NCBI GenBank assembly: GCA_001797935.1
Contig: MGQT01000065.1
Location: 1-15,090 of the forward strand
Direction: 5' to 3'
DNA: 15,090 nt
Source of the DNA: Deltaproteobacteria bacterium RBG_16_54_18
GTDB lineage: Bacteria > Desulfobacterota > B13-G15 > RBG-16-54-18
Shown: positions 1-7,435 of the stretch, one piece after another
Layout of the letters: every line of letters starts with the position of its first letter
Numbering within the stretch: the stretch's first letter is position 1
The notes under the pieces: model-generated
The model's database searches: none
What the model was told of the DNA's origin: nothing
The model's input: the letters and a program-made list of their open reading frames with translations, nothing else
Position numbers and translations under genes: made by a program

Positions 1-2
1 TG

Positions 3-1571
3 GGAAGCCTTCTCTTTTTCTGCAATCTTGGAGTGCGGGATTTCTGGAATCCGGATGAGCCCCGTTATGCCGAAGTCGCCAGGGAAATGCTTTTGGGGGA
101 AGGATGGCTGGTCCCTCACTTAAACAGTGAGGTCTACCTCGAAAAGCCTCCTCTTTTCTTCTGGACAATTGCCGGAACCGCAAGGCTATTAGGGACAATG
201 AATGAGCCCGCAGGATTCATCCCCTCTGCGTTATTCGCCGTTTTCACCTTGATACTTACCTTTTTGCTGGGCAAGAGGCTCTTTAACGAGAAAGCAGGAT
301 TCTATGCCGCTTTGATCCTGGCAAGCACGATAATGTTTTTCTGGCTCGCCCGCAGGGCCAATATAGATACTCCACTGACCTTTTTTACCACGGCAAGCAT
401 CTTTTTGTTCTTTGAGGGTTTTTTGCGCCAGAAAGGGCGATGGATCTTTTATGCTTTGGCCTATTGTGCTATGGCCCTTGGATTCTTGACCAAGGCGCAG
501 GTTGCGGTGATTGTCCCACTTTTGGTCATAGGGGGTTATTTCCTTGTCCAGAGGGAGTTTGCATTCTTCAAAGACCGCTCTCACCTTTTCGGGCTGGGTA
601 TTTTCGTGGCTATCATAGGAGGATGGATAGTGCTGACCTCTCTGGCTGGGGGAGGAGATTACCTCACGGGACTACTGTATAACAGAACCACCGCCCGATT
701 TTTTACCGAGCCATCCCATCAAGAGCCGATTTATTTCTATCTAGGGGCGTTTCCTGGAGACTTTCTTCCCTGGTTTCTTTTTCTTCCTTCCGCCTTGATC
801 TACGGTCTTTCAGCAAAAGGCCGCAGTCGTGAGTTCATGTTTGCCTTTATTTGGTTTTTGTTGCTATTCGTTTCCTCCAGCCTTGTCAAGGGTAAGCGTG
901 ATTTCTACCTGCTCCCCCTGTATCCGGCAGCCGCCCTGATGATCGGGTATCTATGGAATGCACTTTCTGAGAGACCAAAACGTGTCGAGAAGAAATTGTT
1001 CACGATACCCCTCTTGCTACTGACCATGGTATTGGTACTCTCGGCTATAGGGGTTCCTATCGTTGCCGCTATTATTGGACCCCAATACCTGAAACACCCC
1101 TGGGAGATAGGAATAGTATCAGGCCTCATTATGGGTGTAGGAGGCCTCCTCTGCTTTCTCGCCTACCACTATCATCGTCTCGATCGCTCCTTGTATATAA
1201 TTGTCGCCATGATGTGTGTTTTTGGTCTGTATACCACGACCCGTGTTTTCCCGGAGATCAATCGGTACAAGTCCGCTCGTCCTCTGTCTCAGTCTATCGT
1301 TAGTGTTATGAGGGCGGGAGATCAGCTTGGGGTCTATCAGCTTCAAGGTTCGGAGTATAATTACTATACGGGGTTAACAAATATTACCAGGACAGAGACC
1401 GAAGAAGAATTGAACAACTTTCTCCGTTCACCGCATAGTGTTTTTTGTCTCTTGCAGGAAAACCATTATGAGCAGCTGAAGGAAGTATTTCCCGTTCAAG
1501 TCTTTGTAATCCTCACGGGCCGCGTGGGACACAGACATTTGGTCGTTATCAGCAACAAGCCCTCATCATGA
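3..1571 (+). CDS. ArnT/PMT-family membrane glycosyltransferase, 5' end cut by the window edge
   Basis: Integral membrane glycosyltransferase of the GT-C fold (ArnT / protein O-mannosyltransferase type), which moves a sugar from a polyprenyl-phosphate donor to a lipid A, lipid or protein acceptor on the outer face of the inner membrane. The sequence shows the family signature near the N-terminus: an Asp-Glu pair in WNPDEPRYAEVAREML, which is the catalytic loop after helix 1, followed by the LEKPPLFFW motif and about ten hydrophobic segments. A GTG at 33 could be taken as the start, but the frame is open upstream to base 3 and encodes a hydrophobic stretch (LLFFCNLGV) that looks like the end of helix 1. 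The true start is therefore probably outside the window. It stops at 1571, facing the MauE gene tail to tail with a 72-bp gap that shows no convincing terminator. The family is clear; the acceptor is unknown. Confidence 0.85.
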   Translation, partial: GSLLFFCNLGVRDFWNPDEPRYAEVAREMLLGEGWLVPHLNSEVYLEKPPLFFWTIAGTARLLGTMNEPAGFIPSALFAVFTLILTFLLGKRLFNEKAGFYAALILASTIMFFWLARRANIDTPLTFFTTASIFLFFEGFLRQKGRWIFYALAYCAMALGFLTKAQVAVIVPLLVIGGYFLVQREFAFFKDRSHLFGLGIFVAIIGGWIVLTSLAGGGDYLTGLLYNRTTARFFTEPSHQEPIYFYLGAFPGDFLPWFLFLPSALIYGLSAKGRSREFMFAFIWFLLLFVSSSLVKGKRDFYLLPLYPAAALMIGYLWNALSERPKRVEKKLFTIPLLLLTMVLVLSAIGVPIVAAIIGPQYLKHPWEIGIVSGLIMGVGGLLCFLAYHYHRLDRSLYIIVAMMCVFGLYTTTRVFPEINRYKSARPLSQSIVSVMRAGDQLGVYQLQGSEYNYYTGLTNITRTETEEELNNFLRSPHSVFCLLQENHYEQLKEVFPVQVFVILTGRVGHRHLVVISNKPSS

Positions 1572-1643
1572 GCGTAAAGTCTCTTACCTGCCGCGCGGGG
1601 GTCGCCGTTGGTTTAAAGCCTACCTACTCTGCTCGATACGTAT

Positions 1644-2105
1644 CTAAACTTTTTTGTGCAACAAGCGATCGAGGGCCATTACCCCCTGATCAAAGAAAAC
1701 AACAGAGACGGCCATTCCTAGAAATAGCAAGTCCCGCGCGACGGTTAGCCACGTGATAGGGCTTGCCGCCGTTGCCGTGCTGAAGCACCCGCATGAGATG
1801 TCTAATCCCCGAATGAGGTTGACACCCAGGGCAGCGACGAATACCGCAAAGAGCGTTGAGGCTACCACCCCTCCTCCCAGCGTCCAAATCCCGAACAACA
1901 AGCTTGCGCCGGCAACGCATTCCACCCAGGGGAGGGTGATGGCAAGGGGGTTGATCGCCCAGCCGGGGAGCAGGCGATAATTGTACAGGGCCTGGGCAAA
2001 ACCGGAGGGATCAGCAATCTTCATTATCCCCGCGTACAAAAAAATGATGCCGATGACCAAACGAAACACGGGCGCAATGAACCACACCATGCCCCGTTTC
2101 TTCAT
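1644..2105 (-). CDS. MauE/DoxX-family redox-associated membrane protein
   Basis: A 153-residue inner-membrane protein with four predicted helices (about residues 8-28, 50-72, 77-99 and 117-138). It has the DoxX/MauE signature: FLYAGIMKI after helix 1, and a Ser-Cys-Gly-Cys motif (C105, C107) before the last helix. MauE-type proteins are linked to disulfide handling in the periplasm. The ATG at 2105 is chosen because a strong purine tract (GGAGGGGGG) lies just upstream and because it overlaps the rhodanese stop codon as ATGA, a sign of translational coupling. A longer frame back to 2228 exists but overlaps the rhodanese coding region and encodes Gly/Arg-rich non-helical sequence, so it was rejected. 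It is the last gene of the minus-strand run. The CGC motif together with CcdA, thioredoxin and rhodanese neighbours suggests a thiol-relay partner; the exact role is unknown. Confidence 0.82.
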   Translation of the reverse strand: MKKRGMVWFIAPVFRLVIGIIFLYAGIMKIADPSGFAQALYNYRLLPGWAINPLAITLPWVECVAGASLLFGIWTLGGGVVASTLFAVFVAALGVNLIRGLDISCGCFSTATAASPITWLTVARDLLFLGMAVSVVFFDQGVMALDRLLHKKV

Positions 2106-2608
2106 CGTTCCCCCCCCTCCACCGGATATCCGGCCTGCCGCCATTGACGCCATCCGTCTGCGATGACCCGTACCGAGGGTACGCCTCGTTGTTGTAGGGT
2201 CCGGGCCAATGCCGGTCCCAAAGGACACGCGGCACCGTCGCAGTATACAATCACGACGAGACCGGCCTGGGCAAGGATGCGGATCTCATCGAAAGAGCGT
2301 CCTGCCTCTCCCGGCGGGACGTTCCACGCCCCTTTAATGTGCCCTTGTTTGAAGCTCAAGGGGTCGCGCGCATCCACAAATAGGGTCGTCCCCTCCTGAA
2401 AACGCGACCACGCCTCGCGCAGAGAGATCTCCGCGATGTCCTCGGCAGACGCAATAGGCCATTGCCCGGCCCATGGAATGCTACCCGATACACGGATGCC
2501 GTTAAACCCGGCGGCGAGCACCACGCCGAGGCAGCACAACCAGATCCCCTGCCAGATGCCGCGTCTGATACGCAGGCTACTCGTCTGAGGATACAAGTCT
2601 TTGGCCAC
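2102..2608 (-). CDS. Membrane-anchored rhodanese-like protein
   Basis: 168 residues: an N-terminal membrane anchor (about 18-36) followed by a single rhodanese domain (about 60-165), probably facing the periplasm. The domain shows the VDARDPLSFKQGHIKGAWNVP core and an active-site loop YCDGAACP. C123 is the expected persulfide cysteine and C128 a second cysteine in the loop. The end motif GWRQWRQAGYPV is typical of rhodaneses. Such domains carry sulfur (or selenium) as a Cys persulfide; the second loop cysteine could allow disulfide chemistry. The start is GTG at 2608, with AAAAGGG five bases upstream and only 9 bp after the selenoprotein stop. The 3' end overlaps the MauE start by 4 bp. Substrate unknown; family assignment is firm. 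Confidence 0.85.
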   Translation of the reverse strand: MAKDLYPQTSSLRIRRGIWQGIWLCCLGVVLAAGFNGIRVSGSIPWAGQWPIASAEDIAEISLREAWSRFQEGTTLFVDARDPLSFKQGHIKGAWNVPPGEAGRSFDEIRILAQAGLVVIVYCDGAACPLGPALARTLQQRGVPSVRVIADGWRQWRQAGYPVEGGER

Positions 2609-2617
2609 AATACCCTT

Positions 2618-3787
2618 TTAGTCGCCGGTAATGCCGGCTCTCTTGATCCATTGATTGACTTCCGCATCTTCAGGCAGCGAGGAGAAGAGGGGTACCAATG
2701 TCCACAGGAAGTGATTATCGCGGGAGGCCGCCTGCCTGGCCTGCTCTATCTCCGCTTGCAGGCGCGTACGATCCTGCTTGAGCCGGTCGATGATCTTTTC
2801 GATATCGGGCGAGGGGTTTTTCGCCCTGGCCTGCTGCATGGTGCCGATCTTGCGCTCTAGTTCATTGAGCTTTTCTTGTATGCCCTCGGCCTTTCCCTCG
2901 TCGTGAAACGGGAGACCGGCCTTCTCCATAGTGAGGGTCAGCTTTCCCACATACATCCCCTTCTGATAGGATTGGACGATGAAGGTCTCTCCTTCCTGGT
3001 ACGGCGCTTTGACATAGCGCCCCTCGTGCCCACCGAGGATGAAGTGAATGCCGGGGCAGGCCTTGGCAATCCGTGTGTCCTCGTCCACGCCCAGATCAGA
3101 GAGGAGTATGATCAGGTCGGCCTTGCCGGCGAGTTCCTTCACGACCTGGCGGGCGGTCTCAACCGGATCCGCAGCCGTCACTTCCTCCGCTTTTCCCTGT
3201 TTGCTTGCCAAGGCGATTGAGGGATTCACGAGGCCAAAAAAGGCAATGCGTATTCCTGAAACCTCCTCAATGACAAAGGGTGTAAAGATCGGTTTCTTCC
3301 GCACCGAATCTACCAGATTGGCGGAGATGAAGGGGAGTCGTTGACCGATACCCTGCTGCAGGAATTTCACGCCTGCCAGGAGATCCCCTTCTCCCACGTT
3401 GATGGCGGTTACTCCGACGGCCTTATAGGCGCGGGCAATCACCTTGGCCTTGGCGCGGGCCTTGGAAAGGTTTGCCGTGGCGATTGCCGCGTCGAAGAGA
3501 AGATCACCGGAATCTACCACGAGAACCGGTTGTCCTTCGGCACGTATTTTTTTTATGGCGCTCACCCGCCGGGCCAGACCGCCCAGCGCCGTATTCCCTC
3601 ACGTAGGGCAGGAAAAGAGATGTCCGGTTATGTTGTTCGCATGGACAATCGTGATGGTGAGGTCATTTGCCATCCCACCCGGCGCTACGGGATACAGGGC
3701 AGCCATCAAAACAATGGCCACGAGGATCATTCCTTTCGATAGCATCTTCAGCGGTGATACAATTCTCTGCGCGTCTTTCATCATCAT
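2618..3787 (-). CDS. Exported UshA-like selenoprotein with a CxxU motif (in-frame UGA at 3601-3599)
   Basis: 389 residues if the TGA at codon 63 is selenocysteine; read conventionally it splits into a 62-aa piece and a 315-aa piece in the same frame. The N-terminus has a signal peptide (hydrophobic 18-36, likely cut after GGMA at 40). The metallophosphatase/5'-nucleotidase fold follows: strand ITIVHANN, then HLFSCPT-U-GN (C60, U63), GGLARR, and VVDSGD (D95). The family continues unbroken across the UGA, so this is not a frameshift. A SECIS-like hairpin follows the UGA. Compared with UshA, the metal-binding HTNDxHG is HANNITG (D to N52, H to T54), GNHE is GEGD near 132-135, and THLG is SDLG (D231). 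Only D95 and H254 of GGH look conserved, so hydrolase activity is doubtful. Residues 302-355 form a predicted coiled coil. AAAGGAG lies 3 nt before the first of three ATGs; 3784 or 3781 may be the real start. It is followed by rhodanese and preceded by CcdA. Confidence 0.82.
3567..3601 (-). promoter_or_regulatory. Candidate bacterial SECIS element after the UGA
   Basis: Read on the minus strand, the UGA (3601-3599) is followed by 10 nt, then an 8-bp stem (3588-3581 with 3574-3567; arms GCCUGGGC-type with one U-G pair, precisely CGCUGGGC and GCCCGGCG) closed by the six-base loop GGUCUG (3580-3575). Bacterial SECIS hairpins are bound by SelB and carry a G-rich apical loop about 16-37 nt after the UGA. 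Here the loop starts 18 nt after it. The GGUCU in the loop also resembles the E. coli fdhF SECIS loop. The stem is seen by eye; folding energy was not computed. Confidence 0.75.
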
Positions 3788-3815
3788 ATACTCCTTTGCC
3801 TCTTGAAGTGCGAAC

Positions 3816-4508
3816 TCATAAACTACTCTTAAGAAAAAAGAAGCCGATGAGAATGATAACTACCCCGGCTGACTTTTGCAGCACGAGGCTTGCCTTCTGG
3901 AGGTGCCGGGATTCGAGCAAGGCCTTTGCCATACCCATGGAGGCACCGGCGAGCATGATCACCAGAGAATGCCCTAAGGCATACGCGAAGAGAAGCAATG
4001 CCCCATAGCCATAGTTTCCCTTGGATGCAATATATGCCAGCAGAACCGCCAAGATCGGGGTGGCGCACGGCGTTGAAACGACGCCAAATAAAAGCCCGAG
4101 CAAAAAAGCCCCTACCACCCCTCTCTGGGAGGACCGCACTACATTGGGCAGGGGTAAGGCAATGTTCAAGACTCCCATGAGGTGCAGGCCCATGATAAAA
4201 CAGACCCCGGCCACGGCATACCCCCAGAATTTCCCGACGTCGCCGAGTAGACTCCCCATCACGGCAGCGATAATGCCTAAGGTCGTAAAAGTAATGCTCA
4301 GACCGATAACAAAGGCGAAAGCAAGCGCCAGATTATTCCGCCAGCTCATGGACGTACTATACCCGCCCACATAGGCCATGGCGAGCGGGATCATGACGAG
4401 CACACAGGGGTTCGAGGCGGTCAAGATGCCGCCGAGAAACGAGGCAAACGGCGCAATCCACACGTTTGTCTCCATGAGCCGCGTGAGCCCTGCCAGGATT
4501 GCATCCAT
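3816..4508 (-). CDS. ccdA: CcdA/DsbD-type transmembrane thiol electron carrier
   Basis: 230-residue inner-membrane protein with six predicted helices, the size and shape of CcdA. It carries reducing equivalents from cytoplasmic thioredoxin across the membrane to periplasmic thiol proteins. The paired redox cysteines are visible in equivalent positions of the two three-helix halves: NPCVL (C35) and STPCATP (C148), each next to a proline as expected. The ATG at 4508 directly abuts the TAG stop of the thioredoxin lipoprotein gene (TAGATG), so the two are almost certainly co-translated. The likely downstream partners are that lipoprotein's CVPC site and the CxxU selenoprotein encoded next. The family is clear; the partner assignment is inferred from context. 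Confidence 0.9.
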   Translation of the reverse strand: MDAILAGLTRLMETNVWIAPFASFLGGILTASNPCVLVMIPLAMAYVGGYSTSMSWRNNLALAFAFVIGLSITFTTLGIIAAVMGSLLGDVGKFWGYAVAGVCFIMGLHLMGVLNIALPLPNVVRSSQRGVVGAFLLGLLFGVVSTPCATPILAVLLAYIASKGNYGYGALLLFAYALGHSLVIMLAGASMGMAKALLESRHLQKASLVLQKSAGVVIILIGFFFLKSSL

Positions 4509-5429
4509 CTAAGCCCCCAAGAATTTGAGCTCGCGCAAGACCTTTTCCAGGGCCTCGCGATCCATGTAGCCCACCGAGCGACGGACTTCCTTTCCTTTCG
4601 CGTCGAAAAAAATTAGCGTAGGGACTATCCGTACCTTATATTCCCGGGAAATTTCCCGGTTATCGCTCACCTCCATGACCAGCACATTAATGCGATCGCC
4701 GTGGGCATCCTTCACCCCTCGCAGCACCGGTCTCAGCTGGATGCAGGGAACACAGCGGCTAGAACCAAAATCCACCACCGTGGGGCGATTGCTTTGCAGG
4801 GCGGCCTTGAATTCTTCACCTGTGGCGCTCGCGAGCGGCAATGGCGGCGGCTTGGGAAGCCGCTCCGGGTATGCCGTGATCGCGGCAGTCGCGCGAAGTC
4901 TTTCGACAAACGCGGTCGCCTCCTGTTCCCGCTTCGCCACGAGGAGCATCTGGCGGATTGCCTCCCGGACCTGGGCAAGGGATTTCCCGGACATTTTATC
5001 CTGATTCCGACGATAGAAGGCAGCCACTTCTCGATCCGTGACCTTGACATCCTTGACCTCTTGCGCCAGAAAACGCCGTATTCCCTCCTTGACCTGGGGT
5101 TTACCTACATCCTGCAACGTTACCGGCGCCATCGCACCCTTGCGCGCGGCTTCCTGAAGAAGGAGGGTCACGGAGATGAGCTGGTCAAGGACATCTTCGG
5201 GATTCTGTTCGTAGAGGGTACGCATATCCGCGGGTGCCCTCGCCAGTTCATCCTGCACATCTTGCACCGTAATCCGCTGCCCGTTGACCTCTGCTACGAC
5301 GATACGTGAGGCATCCTTACCGCAGCCGCTAAGCATAAAAGCAAGACCCATGATAATCATGAGCAAAGACCACATACGGCATTTTTTCCGGCGCGTCGCG
5401 AGCAAGTTTCTTTTTTGCTGTGCAATCAC
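4509..5429 (-). CDS. Lipoprotein with SurA-like N-domain and C-terminal thioredoxin domain
   Basis: 306 residues. A basic N-terminus and hydrophobic stretch (about 19-35) end in a lipobox LSGC with C36 as the lipid-modified cysteine, so it should be a membrane-anchored periplasmic protein. Residues 42-185 resemble the SurA/PpiC-type chaperone N-domain (VAEVNGQRITVQDVQDEL, then a helical bundle with LDQLISVTLLLQEA). A proline-rich linker (191-200) leads to a thioredoxin domain (205-303) with active site CVPC (C226, C229) and the cis-proline in IVPT (P270). No PPIase domain is evident between the two. The start is GTG at 5429, eight bases after a strong GAGGAGG. It abuts ccdA and lies 17 bp after acr3. 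It is probably the periplasmic acceptor of electrons from CcdA. Confidence 0.87.
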   Translation of the reverse strand: MIAQQKRNLLATRRKKCRMWSLLMIIMGLAFMLSGCGKDASRIVVAEVNGQRITVQDVQDELARAPADMRTLYEQNPEDVLDQLISVTLLLQEAARKGAMAPVTLQDVGKPQVKEGIRRFLAQEVKDVKVTDREVAAFYRRNQDKMSGKSLAQVREAIRQMLLVAKREQEATAFVERLRATAAITAYPERLPKPPPLPLASATGEEFKAALQSNRPTVVDFGSSRCVPCIQLRPVLRGVKDAHGDRINVLVMEVSDNREISREYKVRIVPTLIFFDAKGKEVRRSVGYMDREALEKVLRELKFLGA

Positions 5430-5446
5430 TGATTATACCTCCTCAT

Positions 5447-6538
5447 TCATGGCTTACAGCTTAGATGACAAATGCCCGTCGGAGTTTTGACCCTATAGGG
5501 AAAATACCTCTTTTTGAAAAAGATTGCAACGTTAACGAGGCTGATCAAGACCGGGACTTCGACCAGGGGACCGATGACAGCGGCAAAGGCCTGCCCCGAA
5601 TTGATTCCGAACACCGCTACGGCCACCGCAATGGCCAGCTCGAAATTATTTGATGCAGCGGTAAAGCTCAAGGTGGCGGACTGTTCATAGGTGGCTCCCA
5701 CCTTTTTGGACAAGAAAAAGGAGACAAGGAACATGACGACAAAATAGATGCATAAGGGGATGGCAACCCGAACGACGTCCAAAGGAAGTTGGACGATAAA
5801 CTCACCCTTGAGCGAAAACATGACCAGGATGGTGAAAAGCAGGGCAATGAGTGTAATCGGGCTAATTTGGGGTATAAATTTCTCTTCATACCATTTTCGC
5901 CCGAGTGTTTTCAGACCAATGATCCTCGAAAGCACGCCTGCAATAAAAGGGATCCCGAGATAGATGAATACGCTTTGAGCGATCTGACTAATGGTGATCT
6001 TGACGGTCATTCCCTGTAACCCCAACCAGGGGGGTAAGACGGTGATAAAGAGGTAGGCATAGAAGGAGAAAAAAAGGACTTGAAAGATCGAATTGAAGGC
6101 CACCAGCCCGGCGCAGTACTCCCTATCTCCTCTCGCAAGATCATTCCACACGATGACCATCGCGATACACCGCGCCAGACCGATCAAAATCAACCCAACC
6201 ATGTATTCGTGGTAACCGGAAAGAAAAGTAATGGCCAACAGGAACATGAGAATAGGCCCGATGATCCAGTTCTGGGCTAAAGAAAGGGCAAGGACTTTAT
6301 AGTTACGAAATACCTGCCCTAATTGTTCGTATCTTACCTTCGCTAAAGGCGGGTACATCATGAGGATCAACCCGATGGCAATGGGGATGTTCGTTGTCCC
6401 CGATTGAAATTGGTTCCAGAAACCGACTATACCCGGTGATACATACCCCCAGCCGACGCCGATGAGCATAGCGAGAAAAATCCAGAGGGTTAAAAAACGG
6501 TCCACAACTGAAAGTCTTTTGTCTTGCATGTGCGTCAT
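5447..6538 (-). CDS. acr3: Acr3-family arsenite efflux permease
   Basis: 363-residue, about ten-helix transporter of the bile/arsenite/riboflavin superfamily that exports As(OH)3/arsenite (sometimes also antimonite). The Acr3 signature is plain: LARCIAMVIVWNDLARGD with the essential cysteine C124, and ASNNFELAIAVAVAVFG with the conserved glutamate E300. Both residues match positions shown to be needed in the Alkaliphilus Acr3. The ATG at 6538 has GGAGG ten bases upstream; M4 is possible but too far from it. The last ten residues (with two cysteines, CHLSCKP) extend beyond the usual end of the family and are not recognised. It is the strongest functional anchor for calling the surrounding genes an arsenic locus. 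Confidence 0.93.
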   Translation of the reverse strand: MTHMQDKRLSVVDRFLTLWIFLAMLIGVGWGYVSPGIVGFWNQFQSGTTNIPIAIGLILMMYPPLAKVRYEQLGQVFRNYKVLALSLAQNWIIGPILMFLLAITFLSGYHEYMVGLILIGLARCIAMVIVWNDLARGDREYCAGLVAFNSIFQVLFFSFYAYLFITVLPPWLGLQGMTVKITISQIAQSVFIYLGIPFIAGVLSRIIGLKTLGRKWYEEKFIPQISPITLIALLFTILVMFSLKGEFIVQLPLDVVRVAIPLCIYFVVMFLVSFFLSKKVGATYEQSATLSFTAASNNFELAIAVAVAVFGINSGQAFAAVIGPLVEVPVLISLVNVAIFFKKRYFPYRVKTPTGICHLSCKP

Positions 6539-6595
6539 GGTTCTATTACCTCCATATACTGCGCACGTAACCTCGCATAGCTACCTTATTCCCTT

Positions 6596-7435
6596 TCATA
6601 TCCCCAGCAAGGTACTCAAAGCGACACGCTCCTCGGCAAATTCTGGCTTAAGAAGATATGGACAGTCATCGATTTGCCTCATCCATTGACTCAGTTTGCT
6701 GGCAAAGGCCCGGCAGGTCTTCTCCCCGCACTCCTGGCAGTTTGTCCCGGGAAGGAGCTTGTACACGACAAGGGCGCTTACGGTCTTCTGCGGTTTATGC
6801 GTGCCTGCCAGCTCCCAGGGCTTGGATGCCTTCCAGACCACCTTTTGTACAAGGGGCGGCTCGGGATAGGCCCCCATATCATAGAGGGTGTACTCTTTAA
6901 ACTGCACCGGCTCTTCCTGAAAGCAGCTCCAAACCGCCTTGCCCACGGCATCGGGATCGAGTCCAGGGGCGCTCCTGTCTGCCTCACCCGGCTCACAGAG
7001 CAGGTTCACCACCGCGACAATCTGCGTTCGGAACCTCTCTATGGCCTCATCGGAGAGATTGAAGATAAAAGGGGTGGGTGCCTTGCTGCCGACGATGCGC
7101 CGTTTTTCATCGACCCCGCCCTCCATGAGGCAGAGCAAGGATTGCCCTGGGAGGTGTCCCGCTGCCTCTCTGCCGCAGAGCACGATATACCGGATATTGG
7201 GGTTGGCCACGATGTTACAGATCATCTTCTCCATGCCGATGTTTTCTGTCTGGAGCATGCCGGAGAGGGCCGCCCCTGTATCGAGGCCCGCCATCAGGAG
7301 TTCCTCCAGCTCCGGCGGGATATTGAAATCAAAAGTATCGAGGATCACGCATACCGCCACCGGCGAGTAATCGTTCCCCCTGGCATAGCGGCCCTTCTCA
7401 GGAGGATAGCCGTCCGGGATATCTACTTTTCTCAC
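6596..7435 (-). CDS. MtrA-like corrinoid protein fused to a 4Fe-4S domain
   Basis: 279 residues with two domains. Residues 10-150 match the cytoplasmic part of MtrA, the corrinoid subunit of methanogen methyl-H4MPT:CoM methyltransferase: YPPEKGRYARG, GAALSG, TENIGMEKMICNIVANPNIR, CGREAAGHLPGQS and AIERF. H94 sits where MtrA uses histidine to bind cobalt. Residues 215-262 form a C-x2-C-x4-C-x16-C set (C233, C236, C241, C258) in TNCQECGEKTCRAFASKL, as in the N-terminal Fe-S domain of the corrinoid iron-sulfur protein of acetyl-CoA synthesis. Together they would make a methyl carrier with its own reductive activation centre. The domain order is opposite to that of the corrinoid iron-sulfur protein, and the membrane anchor of MtrA is absent. 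The GTG at 7435 has AAGGAGG five bases upstream and a stop codon in frame just before. The substrate is unknown; a role with methylated arsenic is a guess from context. Confidence 0.85.
   Translation of the reverse strand: MRKVDIPDGYPPEKGRYARGNDYSPVAVCVILDTFDFNIPPELEELLMAGLDTGAALSGMLQTENIGMEKMICNIVANPNIRYIVLCGREAAGHLPGQSLLCLMEGGVDEKRRIVGSKAPTPFIFNLSDEAIERFRTQIVAVVNLLCEPGEADRSAPGLDPDAVGKAVWSCFQEEPVQFKEYTLYDMGAYPEPPLVQKVVWKASKPWELAGTHKPQKTVSALVVYKLLPGTNCQECGEKTCRAFASKLSQWMRQIDDCPYLLKPEFAEERVALSTLLGI

Noticed and set aside
2105..2228. Longer N-terminus for the MauE/DoxX gene
   Set aside because: The extension lies inside the rhodanese gene, encodes Gly/Arg-rich sequence, and a strong ribosome site marks 2105.
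3565..3610. Frameshift or pseudogene in the UshA-like gene
   Set aside because: Both pieces are in the same reading frame and no base needs to be added or removed; only a TGA interrupts, with a SECIS-like hairpin after it.
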